Positions 34,175 to 42,761 of a DNA stretch of 64,000 bases are shown piece by piece. Below the pieces are notes generated by a model, which saw nothing but the letters and a program-made list of their open reading frames with translations, did no database searches and was not told the origin of the DNA. The translations under genes were made by a program, and so were the position numbers. This DNA is from Aliiglaciecola sp041538045 (GTDB lineage Bacteria > Pseudomonadota > Gammaproteobacteria > Enterobacterales > Alteromonadaceae), in the NCBI RefSeq assembly GCF_041538045.1, contig NZ_JBGOSE010000001.1, positions 186,001 through 250,000 of the forward strand, given 5' to 3'. Within the stretch, counting starts at the first letter, position 1, and the number at the start of each line of letters is the position of its first letter.

Positions 34175-36811
34175 GTGTCTCAACAACAACAAAATTCCAG
34201 TGCAACCTTTGTTAACGTAGGTGAACGTACCAACGTAACAGGTTCAGCAATGTTTAAACGCCTGATCCTCGAAGATAACTATGAGACAGCCTTAGATGTT
34301 GCTCGTCAGCAGGTTGAAAACGGTGCACAAGTTATCGATATTAATATGGATGAAGCTATGTTGGATTCGGAAGCGGCAATGGTACGCTTTTTAAGTCTGA
34401 TTGCTTCTGAACCGGATATCTCCCGCGTGCCTATTATGATCGACTCCTCTAAATGGAGTGTCATCGAAGCGGGATTAAAGTGCGTTCAAGGTAAAGCCAT
34501 AGTTAATTCTATTAGCTTAAAAGAAGGTGAAGAGCCATTTTTAAAACAAGCCAAACTGTTAAAGCGTTATGGCGCGGCTACTGTGGTCATGGCCTTTGAC
34601 GAAAAAGGTCAAGCCGACACCCAAGCTAGAAAATACGAAATTTGTGAGCGCAGTTATAAGCTGTTGACGGAAAAAATTGGTTTTCCACCAGAAGACATTA
34701 TTTTTGACCCGAACATTTTTGCTGTTGCAACCGGTATTGAAGAGCACAACAATTATGCGGTTGATTTCATCGAAGCTACTCGTCAAATAAAACAAAACTT
34801 ACCCCATTGCCATATATCCGGCGGTTTATCGAATATCTCGTTTTCGTTTAGAGGTAATAATCCGGTTCGTGAAGCGATGCACTCGGTATTTTTGTACTAT
34901 GCCATCAAAGCCGGTATGGACATGGCCATCGTCAACGCGGGTCAGTTAGAAGTTTACGATAATATTCCTAAAGAATTAAAAGACGCTGTTGAAGATGTGA
35001 TCCTTAACCGCCATCCAGATGCCACCGATAACTTGTTAGCCTTAGCGCCAAAATATCAAGGTGATGGCAAAGCCGTAGTCAAAGAAAACCTAGAATGGCG
35101 GGAATACCCAGTTAACAAGCGCCTGGAACATGCGTTGGTCAAAGGGATCACCGACTTTATTATCGAAGATACCGAGGCTGCACGGCTAGAAGCTGATAAA
35201 CCTTTGCATGTGATTGAAGGGCCGTTAATGGACGGCATGAACGTAGTAGGGGATTTATTTGGTGAGGGTAAAATGTTTTTACCTCAAGTGGTTAAGTCAG
35301 CGCGGGTAATGAAAAAAGCCGTGGCGTATCTTGAACCTTACATCGAATTGGAAAAAGACCAAAGCAGCAGCAACGGCAAAATATTATTAGCCACGGTAAA
35401 AGGCGATGTACACGATATTGGTAAGAATATTGTGGGTGTGGTTTTACAGTGTAATAACTATGAAATTATCGACCTAGGCGTGATGGTGCCTGCGGCTAAA
35501 ATTATGCAGGTAGCCAAAGATGAAAAGGTTGACATGATAGGTTTGTCGGGCCTAATCACTCCGTCATTAGATGAAATGGTGCATGTGGCGAAAGAGATGC
35601 AGCGTTTAGAGTTAGATTTACCTCTACTCATTGGTGGAGCTACCACCTCAAAAGCCCATACCGCGGTTAAAATAGAACAAAATTACCAAGGACCTGTGGT
35701 TTATGTTCCGAATGCCAGCCGTGCGGTTGGGGTCTGCCAAAAACTGATCTCTGATGAGTTTAGACCTGAATATATTGCCCAATTGCAAAAAGAATATGAT
35801 GTGGTTCGGGAACAGCACGCCCGCAAAAAGCCGCGCTCTAAACCGGTGACCTTGGAGTCTGCCAGAGAAAATCGCTTTGAATGTGATTGGCAGGTATATC
35901 ATCCTCCTGTGCCTAAGGCATTGGGTGTGCAAACTGTCGATGTTGAATTAGCGGATTTGATTGATTACATTGATTGGACACCCTTTTTCTTAACCTGGTC
36001 ATTAGCCGGGAAATATCCTCGTATCCTCGAAGATGAAGTAGTTGGCGAAGAAGCGAAAAAGCTATTTCAAGATGCCACTAATATGCTCAATAAACTTTGT
36101 GCAGAAGGTAGCTTGGCTGCTAAAGGTGTAGTGGGCATCTTCCCTGCCAATCGAGTGGGCGATGACGTAGAAATTTACGCCGATGACAGTCGCCAAGAGG
36201 TAATTCATGTTGCCCATCATTTACGCCAACAAACCCAAAAGCCGAAAGGATTCAATTATTGCTTAAGTGATTATATTGCCCCTAAAGCCAGTAAAAAAGC
36301 GGATTATATTGGTGCTTTTGCGGTGACAGCAGGTATTGGTGAAGATGAGTTAGCGCAAGCCTATATTGATGATGGTGATGATTACAACGGGATTATGGTC
36401 AAAGCCATTGCCGATCGTTTAGCTGAAGCCTTTGCGGAATATCTACATGAAAAAGTCAGAAAGGAAATCTGGGGTTATGCTGACGATGAGCAGTTAAGCA
36501 ATGACGATTTGATCCGAGAAAAGTATCAAGGAATTCGTCCCGCTCCAGGTTATGCAGCGTGTCCTGAACATACTGAGAAACAAACCATTTGGGATTTGTT
36601 AGATGCCCAAAACGCAACAGGTATGCAACTAACAGAGTCCTATGCCATGTGGCCAGGTGCTGCCGTATCTGGATGGTATTTCTCTCATCCAGATGCCCGT
36701 TATTTTGCAGTTGCGCAAATTCAACAAGATCAGCTAGAAGACTACGCACAGCGTAAAGGCTGGACGTTAGAACTTGCACAGAAGTGGTTAGCGCCGAATC
36801 TAAACGGTTAA
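34175..36811 (+). CDS. metH: Methionine synthase, folate, cobalamin and activation modules (split MetH C-terminal part)
   Basis: 878 residues covering the rest of MetH: methyltetrahydrofolate-binding pterin domain from ATFVNVGERTNVTGS (residue 10 on), helical cap and cobalamin domain with the base-off ligand motif DVHDIGKN (H413), and the C-terminal S-adenosylmethionine reactivation domain with RPAPGYAACPEHTEK. It has its own start (GTG 34175) and ribosome site ACAGGAG, so this is a true split gene, not an obvious frameshift. Co-linear with metA under the MetJ operator. Confidence 0.94.
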   Translation: MSQQQQNSSATFVNVGERTNVTGSAMFKRLILEDNYETALDVARQQVENGAQVIDINMDEAMLDSEAAMVRFLSLIASEPDISRVPIMIDSSKWSVIEAGLKCVQGKAIVNSISLKEGEEPFLKQAKLLKRYGAATVVMAFDEKGQADTQARKYEICERSYKLLTEKIGFPPEDIIFDPNIFAVATGIEEHNNYAVDFIEATRQIKQNLPHCHISGGLSNISFSFRGNNPVREAMHSVFLYYAIKAGMDMAIVNAGQLEVYDNIPKELKDAVEDVILNRHPDATDNLLALAPKYQGDGKAVVKENLEWREYPVNKRLEHALVKGITDFIIEDTEAARLEADKPLHVIEGPLMDGMNVVGDLFGEGKMFLPQVVKSARVMKKAVAYLEPYIELEKDQSSSNGKILLATVKGDVHDIGKNIVGVVLQCNNYEIIDLGVMVPAAKIMQVAKDEKVDMIGLSGLITPSLDEMVHVAKEMQRLELDLPLLIGGATTSKAHTAVKIEQNYQGPVVYVPNASRAVGVCQKLISDEFRPEYIAQLQKEYDVVREQHARKKPRSKPVTLESARENRFECDWQVYHPPVPKALGVQTVDVELADLIDYIDWTPFFLTWSLAGKYPRILEDEVVGEEAKKLFQDATNMLNKLCAEGSLAAKGVVGIFPANRVGDDVEIYADDSRQEVIHVAHHLRQQTQKPKGFNYCLSDYIAPKASKKADYIGAFAVTAGIGEDELAQAYIDDGDDYNGIMVKAIADRLAEAFAEYLHEKVRKEIWGYADDEQLSNDDLIREKYQGIRPAPGYAACPEHTEKQTIWDLLDAQNATGMQLTESYAMWPGAAVSGWYFSHPDARYFAVAQIQQDQLEDYAQRKGWTLELAQKWLAPNLNG

Positions 36812-36833
36812 TTTGATTTCATATAGGTGATAG

Positions 36834-37421
36834 ATGTTCGATAACAAAGATTTTTCCCAACCTTGTGAGAATAACAAAGCACCTATTTTAACGCAGCTGC
36901 GAGAGCATTTTGCCAATCAAAGCAAAGTATTGGAAATTGGTTCAGGTACAGGACAGCATGCGGCGTTTTTCGCCCCTGCATTGTCTCATTTAACTTGGCA
37001 ACCTACCGATATTCCAGACAACCATGGCAGCATAAATGCTTGGGTAGCGGAATCACAATGCAGCAATGTGTTGTCGCCTGTAGAGTTTTTTATTGGCAGG
37101 GATAAATGGACGTTCAGTGGTGTTGATAGTGTGTTTAGCGCGAACACTACCCATATTATGCAGCCACATGAAGCCCAGCTAATGATGGAAACTATCGCGG
37201 TTAACTTGCCCAAGTCTGGCGTGTTTTGTCAGTATGGTCCGTTTAAAATTGACGGTAACTTTACCAGTGATAGCAATGCACAATTTGATCAAAGTTTGCG
37301 TCAGCGAGGTTATGGTGGCATCCGTGACATTACCGAGTTAAAAAGCTGGGCCGTGCCTCTAACCTTAGATGATATGATTCAGATGCCGGCTAATAATCAT
37401 TTGTTAGTGTGGCGTAAATAA
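36834..37421 (+). CDS. DUF938 SAM-dependent methyltransferase
   Basis: 195-residue class I methyltransferase-like protein of the DUF938 family. The SAM-binding motif I is VLEIGSGTGQHAAFFA (about residues 31-46), followed by WQPTDIPDNH as motif II and a conserved VFSANTTHIMQP segment. The substrate is not known. It lies 22 bp after metH and may be read from the same transcript, with which its SAM use would be consistent. It converges on the next gene with only 9 bp between stops. Confidence 0.85.
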   Translation: MFDNKDFSQPCENNKAPILTQLREHFANQSKVLEIGSGTGQHAAFFAPALSHLTWQPTDIPDNHGSINAWVAESQCSNVLSPVEFFIGRDKWTFSGVDSVFSANTTHIMQPHEAQLMMETIAVNLPKSGVFCQYGPFKIDGNFTSDSNAQFDQSLRQRGYGGIRDITELKSWAVPLTLDDMIQMPANNHLLVWRK

Positions 37422-37430
37422 GCTTGTTTG

Positions 37431-38573
37431 TTAGTCTTGTGCTTTTTTAAAGGGTAACACTTCAGCTGCATTCACTTTATAGGCTTCAATACCTGGCCGT
37501 TCTTGTTCAACAAAGCGTGATACAGCGTCTTGGAACGAGGGATCGTGCAGCCAATGGTTTGAATAACAGAATATGGGCTCAAAGCCCCTTAGAATTTTAT
37601 GTTCACCTTGGGTGCCAGGATTAAAGCTGCTTATTTTTTTCTCAATACAGAATTCAATGCCTTGGTAATAACAACACTCAAAGTGAAGGCCATCAAATTC
37701 TTCCAGGGCGCCCCAATAGCGTCCACAAAGCTGATTTTGGTCATATAGATAAAGTGCCCCAGCAACGGGAGTATCTTGCACAGAGGCGATGACTAACAAA
37801 ATGTTGTCTGCCATAGTGTCGAGAATCTGTGAAAAAAATGATTTGCTTAAATAACCACTGTGGCCGCTGCGTTTTAAATAGGTTTGGCAGTAACAAAGAT
37901 AAAAGAAGTCCATTTCTACCGAGGTTAACTTATCGCCGTGAAAACGTTTTACCGTTAACCCTTGCTGCGCCACTTTTTGCCTTTCTTTACGCACACTTTT
38001 TCTGCGTCTTGCAGTAAAGGTGGCTAAGAAATCATCAAAATGCGGGTAGTCGCGGTTAAACCATTGAAATTGGACACTTCGTCTTTGCACCGCGCCAAAA
38101 TTTTGTAGTTGATGACTAATTTGCTCCTGCGGAAAAAGAAAGTGTACCGACGATAGGTTTAATACAGGCAGTTGTTGTTTAATAAATTCATACATCTTGC
38201 CTAATAAAACCTTAGGGTCGATTGCATGATCCGTTAACAAACGAATACCGGTAACAGGTGTGAAGGGAATAGCATTGATTAATTTGGGGTAATACTGTTT
38301 TTGATAGCGCTGATAGGCTTCCGCCCATGCAAAATCAAACACATATTCTCCATAACTATGACTTTTTTGGTACATAGGTAGGATACCGATAACTTTGTCG
38401 TCCTGATAAGCTATCAAATGATGGGGTGTCCAACCTGTGTCACCGCCAACAGAACCCGACTGTTCTAAGGCGGTTAAAAATTCATATCTGCAAAACAGTG
38501 CTTGATTTTGATTTAAATCATCCCAGATCTGTTTGGGGATGGCGTCGGTTGAATGGATAAATTGAAAAAACAA
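37431..38573 (-). CDS. FemAB/GNAT-like acyltransferase (DUF482 family)
   Basis: 380-residue protein of the family annotated as GNAT N-acetyltransferase or peptidoglycan-biosynthesis FemAB-like (DUF482). Seen features: a conserved N-terminus (IPKQIWDDL, ALFCRYEFLTALEQSGSVG), LLTDHAIDPKVLLGKMY, the basic TARRRKSVRKERQKV stretch, and FNPGTQGEHKILRGFEP near the C-terminus, which is highly characteristic. Function is unknown; the fold suggests transfer of an acyl or aminoacyl group. It is divergent from recX with a 39-bp gap. Confidence 0.8.
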   Translation of the reverse strand: MFFQFIHSTDAIPKQIWDDLNQNQALFCRYEFLTALEQSGSVGGDTGWTPHHLIAYQDDKVIGILPMYQKSHSYGEYVFDFAWAEAYQRYQKQYYPKLINAIPFTPVTGIRLLTDHAIDPKVLLGKMYEFIKQQLPVLNLSSVHFLFPQEQISHQLQNFGAVQRRSVQFQWFNRDYPHFDDFLATFTARRRKSVRKERQKVAQQGLTVKRFHGDKLTSVEMDFFYLCYCQTYLKRSGHSGYLSKSFFSQILDTMADNILLVIASVQDTPVAGALYLYDQNQLCGRYWGALEEFDGLHFECCYYQGIEFCIEKKISSFNPGTQGEHKILRGFEPIFCYSNHWLHDPSFQDAVSRFVEQERPGIEAYKVNAAEVLPFKKAQD

Positions 38574-38612
38574 AGCAAAGGTTCCGATGAATCAAGTTGA
38601 TAGGCTATTAAT

Positions 38613-39071
38613 ATGTCAGACTATGATGTGAAGATCATCAATCATTCTATAACTCGTCTATTGGCTCGTCGAGAACACAGCCAACATGAGCTAGTGACAA
38701 AGCTGGCGTTAAAAGGGCTAGATAGGAATTTGCTAAAACAGCAAATTGCGCTGTTTGCTGAAAAAGATATTCAAAGTGATAAACGTTTTGTGGAAGCCTT
38801 TATTCGACATCGTGCACTCAAAGGGCAGGGGCTGAAGCGTATCCAAGTTGAATTACAACAACATAATATTGACGAAATAACCGTCTCAAATGCCCTTGCA
38901 GAGAGTGAAACAGATTTTGCTGAGACAGCGATTCAAGCTTACCGTAAAAAGTACGGTAGTAAACCAATACAGGACTGGCAAGACAAACAAAAACGCATGC
39001 GCTTTTTGCAATATCGTGGTTTTAACCATGAACAAATTCGACTTGCATTAAAAGGCGAATCGGATGAATAA
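38613..39071 (+). CDS. recX: Recombination regulatory protein RecX
   Basis: RecX binds RecA filaments and limits their extension. 152 residues of three-helix repeats: ITRLLARREHSQHELVTKLALKG, then RFVEAFIRHRALKGQGLKRIQVELQQ, then RMRFLQYRGFNHEQIRLAL. Length is usual for the family (166 in E. coli). In most gammaproteobacteria recA is directly upstream; here the upstream gene is an unrelated acyltransferase on the other strand. The following genes alaS-csrA-tRNAs keep the standard order. Confidence 0.92.
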   Translation: MSDYDVKIINHSITRLLARREHSQHELVTKLALKGLDRNLLKQQIALFAEKDIQSDKRFVEAFIRHRALKGQGLKRIQVELQQHNIDEITVSNALAESETDFAETAIQAYRKKYGSKPIQDWQDKQKRMRFLQYRGFNHEQIRLALKGESDE

Positions 39072-39203
39072 GAATTAACAATAGGGCATAACGAATTCAC
39101 GGCTTAACAAGGTTCCCTAATTTATGCTATCGTTCGCCGCCTATAGCCCTTTACGAGCAAGTCTTAGTACTTGTCGGAACTAACTTGATAATCAGGAAAA
39201 TGA

Positions 39204-41801
39204 ATGAGTAAAACTACCGCTGAAATTAGAAGTGCCTTTTTGGATTATTACGCCAATTTAGGTCATCAAATTGTACCCAGTTCTTCATTGGTCCCGGCGG
39301 ATGACCCTACGCTTTTGTTTACCAATGCCGGAATGAATCAATTCAAAGACGTTTTCCTAGGCACTGAAACTCGCAAATATAATAAAGCAGTTTCTTCACA
39401 ACGCTGTGTGCGTGCAGGTGGAAAGCATAATGACCTCGAGAACGTAGGTTATACTGCTCGTCATCATACATTTTTTGAAATGATGGGTAACTTTAGTTTC
39501 GGCGACTATTTTAAGCAAAAAGCGATACATTATGCTTGGAACTTTTTAACTGATGTTCTTGGGCTACCAAAAGAAAAGTTACTGGTTACTATTTATCATG
39601 AAGATGATGAAGCATTTGATATTTGGAATACAGAAATTGGTATTCCAGCGGAAAAGATTATTCGCATAGCTACCTCAGATAATTTCTGGTCAATGGGCGA
39701 TACCGGGCCTTGTGGACCTTGTTCTGAAATATTCTATGATCACGGCGAACATATTTGGGGTGGACCTCCAGGCTCACCAGAAGAAGATGGTGATCGTTTC
39801 ATTGAAATTTGGAACTTGGTATTCATGCAGTTTAATCGCACTGCTGATGGCGTTATGCATCCACTTCCCAAGCCATCAATTGATACAGGTATGGGGCTAG
39901 AACGTATCTCGGCAATTATGCAAAACGTGCACAGCAATTACGAAATCGATATTTTTCAAGAATTGATTGCTGCTGCCGCCAAAATCGTAGGCTCTAAAGA
40001 TTTAGAGGATAAATCGTTACGAGTAATCGCTGACCACATTCGTTCTTGTGCATTTCTAATTTGTGATGGAGTAATGCCATCCAATGAAGGCCGTGGTTAT
40101 GTGCTTCGTCGAATTATTCGTCGAGCGGTGCGACACGGTTATCAGTTAGGTGCGAAAGACATCTTCTTTTATAAATTAGTTGATGAATTAGGCGTTCAAA
40201 TGGGCGAAGCCTACCCTGAACTTATCGCGCAAAAGCCTGTGCTTGAAAAAGTTTTGCGAGTTGAAGAAGAGCAATTCTCTCGTACATTAGAGCGCGGTAT
40301 GACAATACTTAATGAAGCATTGTCTGAGTTAGAAGGTGAAGTGCTGCCAGGAGAGTTAGCATTCAAACTCTATGATACTTATGGTTTCCCTGCTGATTTA
40401 ACCAATGATGTGGCTCGTGAGAAAGGTTTTACTATTGATCAGGATGGTTTTGACCAAGCGATGGCACAACAGCGTGAACGCGCTCAACAGGCCAGCAATT
40501 TTGGTAAAGATTATAATGACACTTTGCATGCTAAAACCATTAGCGAATTCAGCGGTTATGATTCTGAGACGGATAGCTCTGAAGTTACCGAGTTATTTGC
40601 TGAAAACGGTTCTGTTGAATCTCTCAAAGCGGGTGAGTCAGGCATGGTTATATTAACTAAAACACCATTTTACGCCGAGTCGGGTGGTCAAGTTGGTGAC
40701 ACTGGCGTGTTGCAAGGTGTGTCCACTGAATTCAAAGTTACCGACACGATTAAATTAAATGATGCCGTGGCTCACAAAGGTATTGCCCAAAGTGATATCA
40801 AAGTTGGGGATATGGTTGAAGCACAAGTTGACGGACAACGTCGTGCTGCCATCAAACTTAATCATAGTGCCACCCATTTAATGCATGCGGCGTTAAAAAC
40901 CATCTTAGGTGAGCATGTTAATCAGAAAGGTTCCTTGGTGGACGCTGAGCGTTTACGTTTCGACTTTTCTCATATGGAAGGGGTGACTGCACAGCAACTT
41001 GAAGAGATTGAAACACTAGTAAATGATCAAATTCGCCTTAACCATCGTTTAAACACTAAACTGATGGGATTAGAGGAAGCTAAAAACGCCGGTGCAATGG
41101 CGTTGTTTGGTGAAAAATACGACGACGATGTCCGTGTTGTAACCATGGGGTCATTCTCAATGGAACTTTGCGGAGGCACACATGTCAACCAAACAGGTGA
41201 CATCGGTTTATTTAAAATTGTCAGCGAAAGTGGCATCGCCTCTGGTGTGAGAAGGATAGAAGCGATTACCGGCCAAGCTGCACTACAATATGTGCAAGAC
41301 CAATCGAAATTAATTAGCAATGTCTCGGGTCTACTTAAAACAGACACTGCTAATTTACAAAGTAGAATCGTGACTGTAATTGATCATGCTAAAGAGTTAG
41401 AAAAGGAATTGTCCAAGTTGAAGCAGAAAATGGCTGCTCAAGCTGGAACCGATTTAGCGTCTCAGACCACTGATGTGAAGGGAGTGAAAGTTCTTTCGAC
41501 TAAAGTTGAAGGGGTAGAATCTAAAACTTTGCGTACAATGGTCGATGACCTGAAGAATCAAATAGGCAGTGGTGTCATAGTTCTAGGGTTACCAGCCGAT
41601 AATAAAGTAAGTGTTATTGTTGGTGTAACCAAAGATCTGGTTGGCAAAGTTAAAGCTGGCGAGTTAGTTAATTATGTAGCCAGCCAAGTAGGTGGAAAAG
41701 GTGGTGGCAGACCTGATATGGCGCAAGCTGGAGGGAGTCAGCCTGAAAACCTAGAGGCAGCTATTAACTCAGTACATAGTTGGTTAGAAGAACGCTTATA
41801 A
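39204..41801 (+). CDS. alaS: Alanyl-tRNA synthetase
   Basis: Class II synthetase charging tRNA-Ala, 865 residues (876 in E. coli). Catalytic domain from the N-terminus with TTAEIRSAFLDYYANLGH, FTNAGMNQFKDVFLG and RCVRAGGKHNDLENVG; editing domain with the zinc motif NHSATHLMHAAL and, further on, ELCGGTHV; C-Ala domain at the end with the glycine-rich GGKGGGRPDMAQAGG. Start ATG 39204 with CAGGAAAA upstream. Confidence 0.98.
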   Translation: MSKTTAEIRSAFLDYYANLGHQIVPSSSLVPADDPTLLFTNAGMNQFKDVFLGTETRKYNKAVSSQRCVRAGGKHNDLENVGYTARHHTFFEMMGNFSFGDYFKQKAIHYAWNFLTDVLGLPKEKLLVTIYHEDDEAFDIWNTEIGIPAEKIIRIATSDNFWSMGDTGPCGPCSEIFYDHGEHIWGGPPGSPEEDGDRFIEIWNLVFMQFNRTADGVMHPLPKPSIDTGMGLERISAIMQNVHSNYEIDIFQELIAAAAKIVGSKDLEDKSLRVIADHIRSCAFLICDGVMPSNEGRGYVLRRIIRRAVRHGYQLGAKDIFFYKLVDELGVQMGEAYPELIAQKPVLEKVLRVEEEQFSRTLERGMTILNEALSELEGEVLPGELAFKLYDTYGFPADLTNDVAREKGFTIDQDGFDQAMAQQRERAQQASNFGKDYNDTLHAKTISEFSGYDSETDSSEVTELFAENGSVESLKAGESGMVILTKTPFYAESGGQVGDTGVLQGVSTEFKVTDTIKLNDAVAHKGIAQSDIKVGDMVEAQVDGQRRAAIKLNHSATHLMHAALKTILGEHVNQKGSLVDAERLRFDFSHMEGVTAQQLEEIETLVNDQIRLNHRLNTKLMGLEEAKNAGAMALFGEKYDDDVRVVTMGSFSMELCGGTHVNQTGDIGLFKIVSESGIASGVRRIEAITGQAALQYVQDQSKLISNVSGLLKTDTANLQSRIVTVIDHAKELEKELSKLKQKMAAQAGTDLASQTTDVKGVKVLSTKVEGVESKTLRTMVDDLKNQIGSGVIVLGLPADNKVSVIVGVTKDLVGKVKAGELVNYVASQVGGKGGGRPDMAQAGGSQPENLEAAINSVHSWLEERL

Positions 41802-41881
41802 GTATTTATTAGAGAGTTTTTGTAAGTGACGACAAAAACAAGGAATGCTAATTGTGTATTTTCTGGAGTGAACTGGTAAAT

Positions 41882-41932
41882 ATGCTAATTTTAACTAGGG
41901 AACATTGTGGTATAACGCAAAAGGAGCAATAG
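41882..41932 (+). other. 16-codon leader ORF repeating the start of csrA
   Basis: ATG 41882 opens a short frame encoding MLILTREHCGITQKEQ and stopping at TAG 41930-41932, one base before the csrA ATG. Its first 14 bases (ATGCTAATTTTAAC) and first six residues (MLILTR) are identical to those of csrA, but it is in another frame. GGAG lies 13 bases upstream. It may be a partial duplication of the csrA 5' end, a coupled leader peptide, or a decoy initiation region. Translation is not shown. Confidence 0.5.
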
Positions 41933-41933
41933 A

Positions 41934-42149
41934 ATGCTAATTTTAACCCGTCGTGTAGGTGAGACCTTGATGGTAGGTGATGAAGTCACCGTAACCGTAT
42001 TGGGTGTTAAAGGGAATCAGGTAAGAATAGGGGTCAATGCTCCTAAAGAAGTATCTGTGCATCGAGAAGAGATTTACATGCGCATTCAAGCAGAAAAAAA
42101 TGGAACAGCTAGCGAACGTTCTGGCAATTCAAGCGAAGATGTTGAGTAA
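41934..42149 (+). CDS. csrA: Carbon storage regulator CsrA
   Basis: Global post-transcriptional regulator that binds GGA motifs in mRNA leaders. 71 residues: the conserved core MLILTRRVGETLMVGDEVTVTVLGVKGNQVRIGVNAPKEVSVHREEIY is intact, including R44-type RNA-binding residues in VHREEI; the Ser/Gly/Glu-rich tail is about ten residues longer than in E. coli (61). AAAGGAG precedes the ATG. The leader from 41840 holds four GGA motifs and an ORF that repeats the csrA start, suggesting autoregulation. Located between alaS and tRNA genes as in many gammaproteobacteria. Confidence 0.97.
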   Translation: MLILTRRVGETLMVGDEVTVTVLGVKGNQVRIGVNAPKEVSVHREEIYMRIQAEKNGTASERSGNSSEDVE

Positions 42150-42169
42150 AACGAAGCAAAACACTTTAA

Positions 42170-42198
42170 AAAAGACTGGTTTACCAGTCTTTTTTTTT
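42170..42198 (+). terminator. Terminator of csrA
   Basis: AAAGACTGGT-TT-ACCAGTCTTT, a perfect 10-bp stem followed by T residues, 20 bp past the csrA stop. Confidence 0.9.
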
Positions 42199-42395
42199 GA
42201 TTTTTTTAATTATTTCCAATTATTTTTAAAAAAATTTCAGGGCAGAAAATATTTATTACGCTGAAAAATCGCTTAAAAAGCCAGCATAACATTGCAGTTT
42301 TAAGCTGATCGTTTAAAATCCCAGCATACAGGTAGTAAAGTGTAAAAAAAGGTTTGACTTCCTTTTGTGATTCAGTAAACTTCGCTCCCACATTT

Positions 42396-42488
42396 GGAGA
42401 GGTGGCCGAGTGGCTGAAGGCGCTCCCCTGCTAAGGGAGTATAGGGTTTATAGCCCTATCGAGGGTTCGAATCCCTCTCTCTCCGCCA
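42396..42488 (+). tRNA. tRNA-Ser (GCU)
   Basis: 93-base tRNA with acceptor GGAGAGG pairing to the 3' end before GCCA, anticodon loop CTGCTAA (anticodon GCT, reads AGC/AGU), a long variable arm with a TAGGG/CCCTA stem, and T arm GGTTCGAATCC. CCA is encoded. This is the usual tRNA after csrA. Confidence 0.97.
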
Positions 42489-42521
42489 TTTCTTTTTAGA
42501 GATGGTTGATAAATGTTTTAC

Positions 42522-42598
42522 GCGTGTGTAGCTCAGCTGGATAGAGTACCTGGCTACGAACCAGGCGGTCGGAGGTTCGAATCCTTCCACACGCGCCA
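42522..42598 (+). tRNA. tRNA-Arg (ACG), copy 1
   Basis: 77-base tRNA: acceptor GCGTGTG pairs with CACACGC, D arm AGCTCAGCTGGATAGAGT, anticodon loop CTACGAA (anticodon ACG, normally edited to ICG), T arm GGAGGTTCGAATCC, encoded CCA. Identical to the copy at 42685. Confidence 0.97.
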
Positions 42599-42684
42599 TA
42601 TTAAATCGAAGCTCCGCAGGAGGTTCGACAATGTTAGAATCGCTTTTAGATTTTAACGGTTAGTACGAGTAAGTTAGAAACCAC

Positions 42685-42761
42685 GCGTGTGTAGCTCAGC
42701 TGGATAGAGTACCTGGCTACGAACCAGGCGGTCGGAGGTTCGAATCCTTCCACACGCGCCA
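42685..42761 (+). tRNA. tRNA-Arg (ACG), copy 2
   Basis: Base-for-base copy of the tRNA at 42522-42598, exactly 163 bp downstream, with the same tail element after it. A terminator follows at 42814. Confidence 0.97.

Noticed and set aside
34140..34200. metH split as a sequencing frameshift
   Set aside because: The first gene ends in a stop at the linker, a 12-bp gap follows, and the second gene has its own ACAGGAG and GTG; a single-base error would not produce this.
42600..42660. Partial third tRNA gene in the tail after tRNA-Arg copy 1
   Set aside because: Only the T-arm-like arm is present; no acceptor, D or anticodon arm can be drawn.
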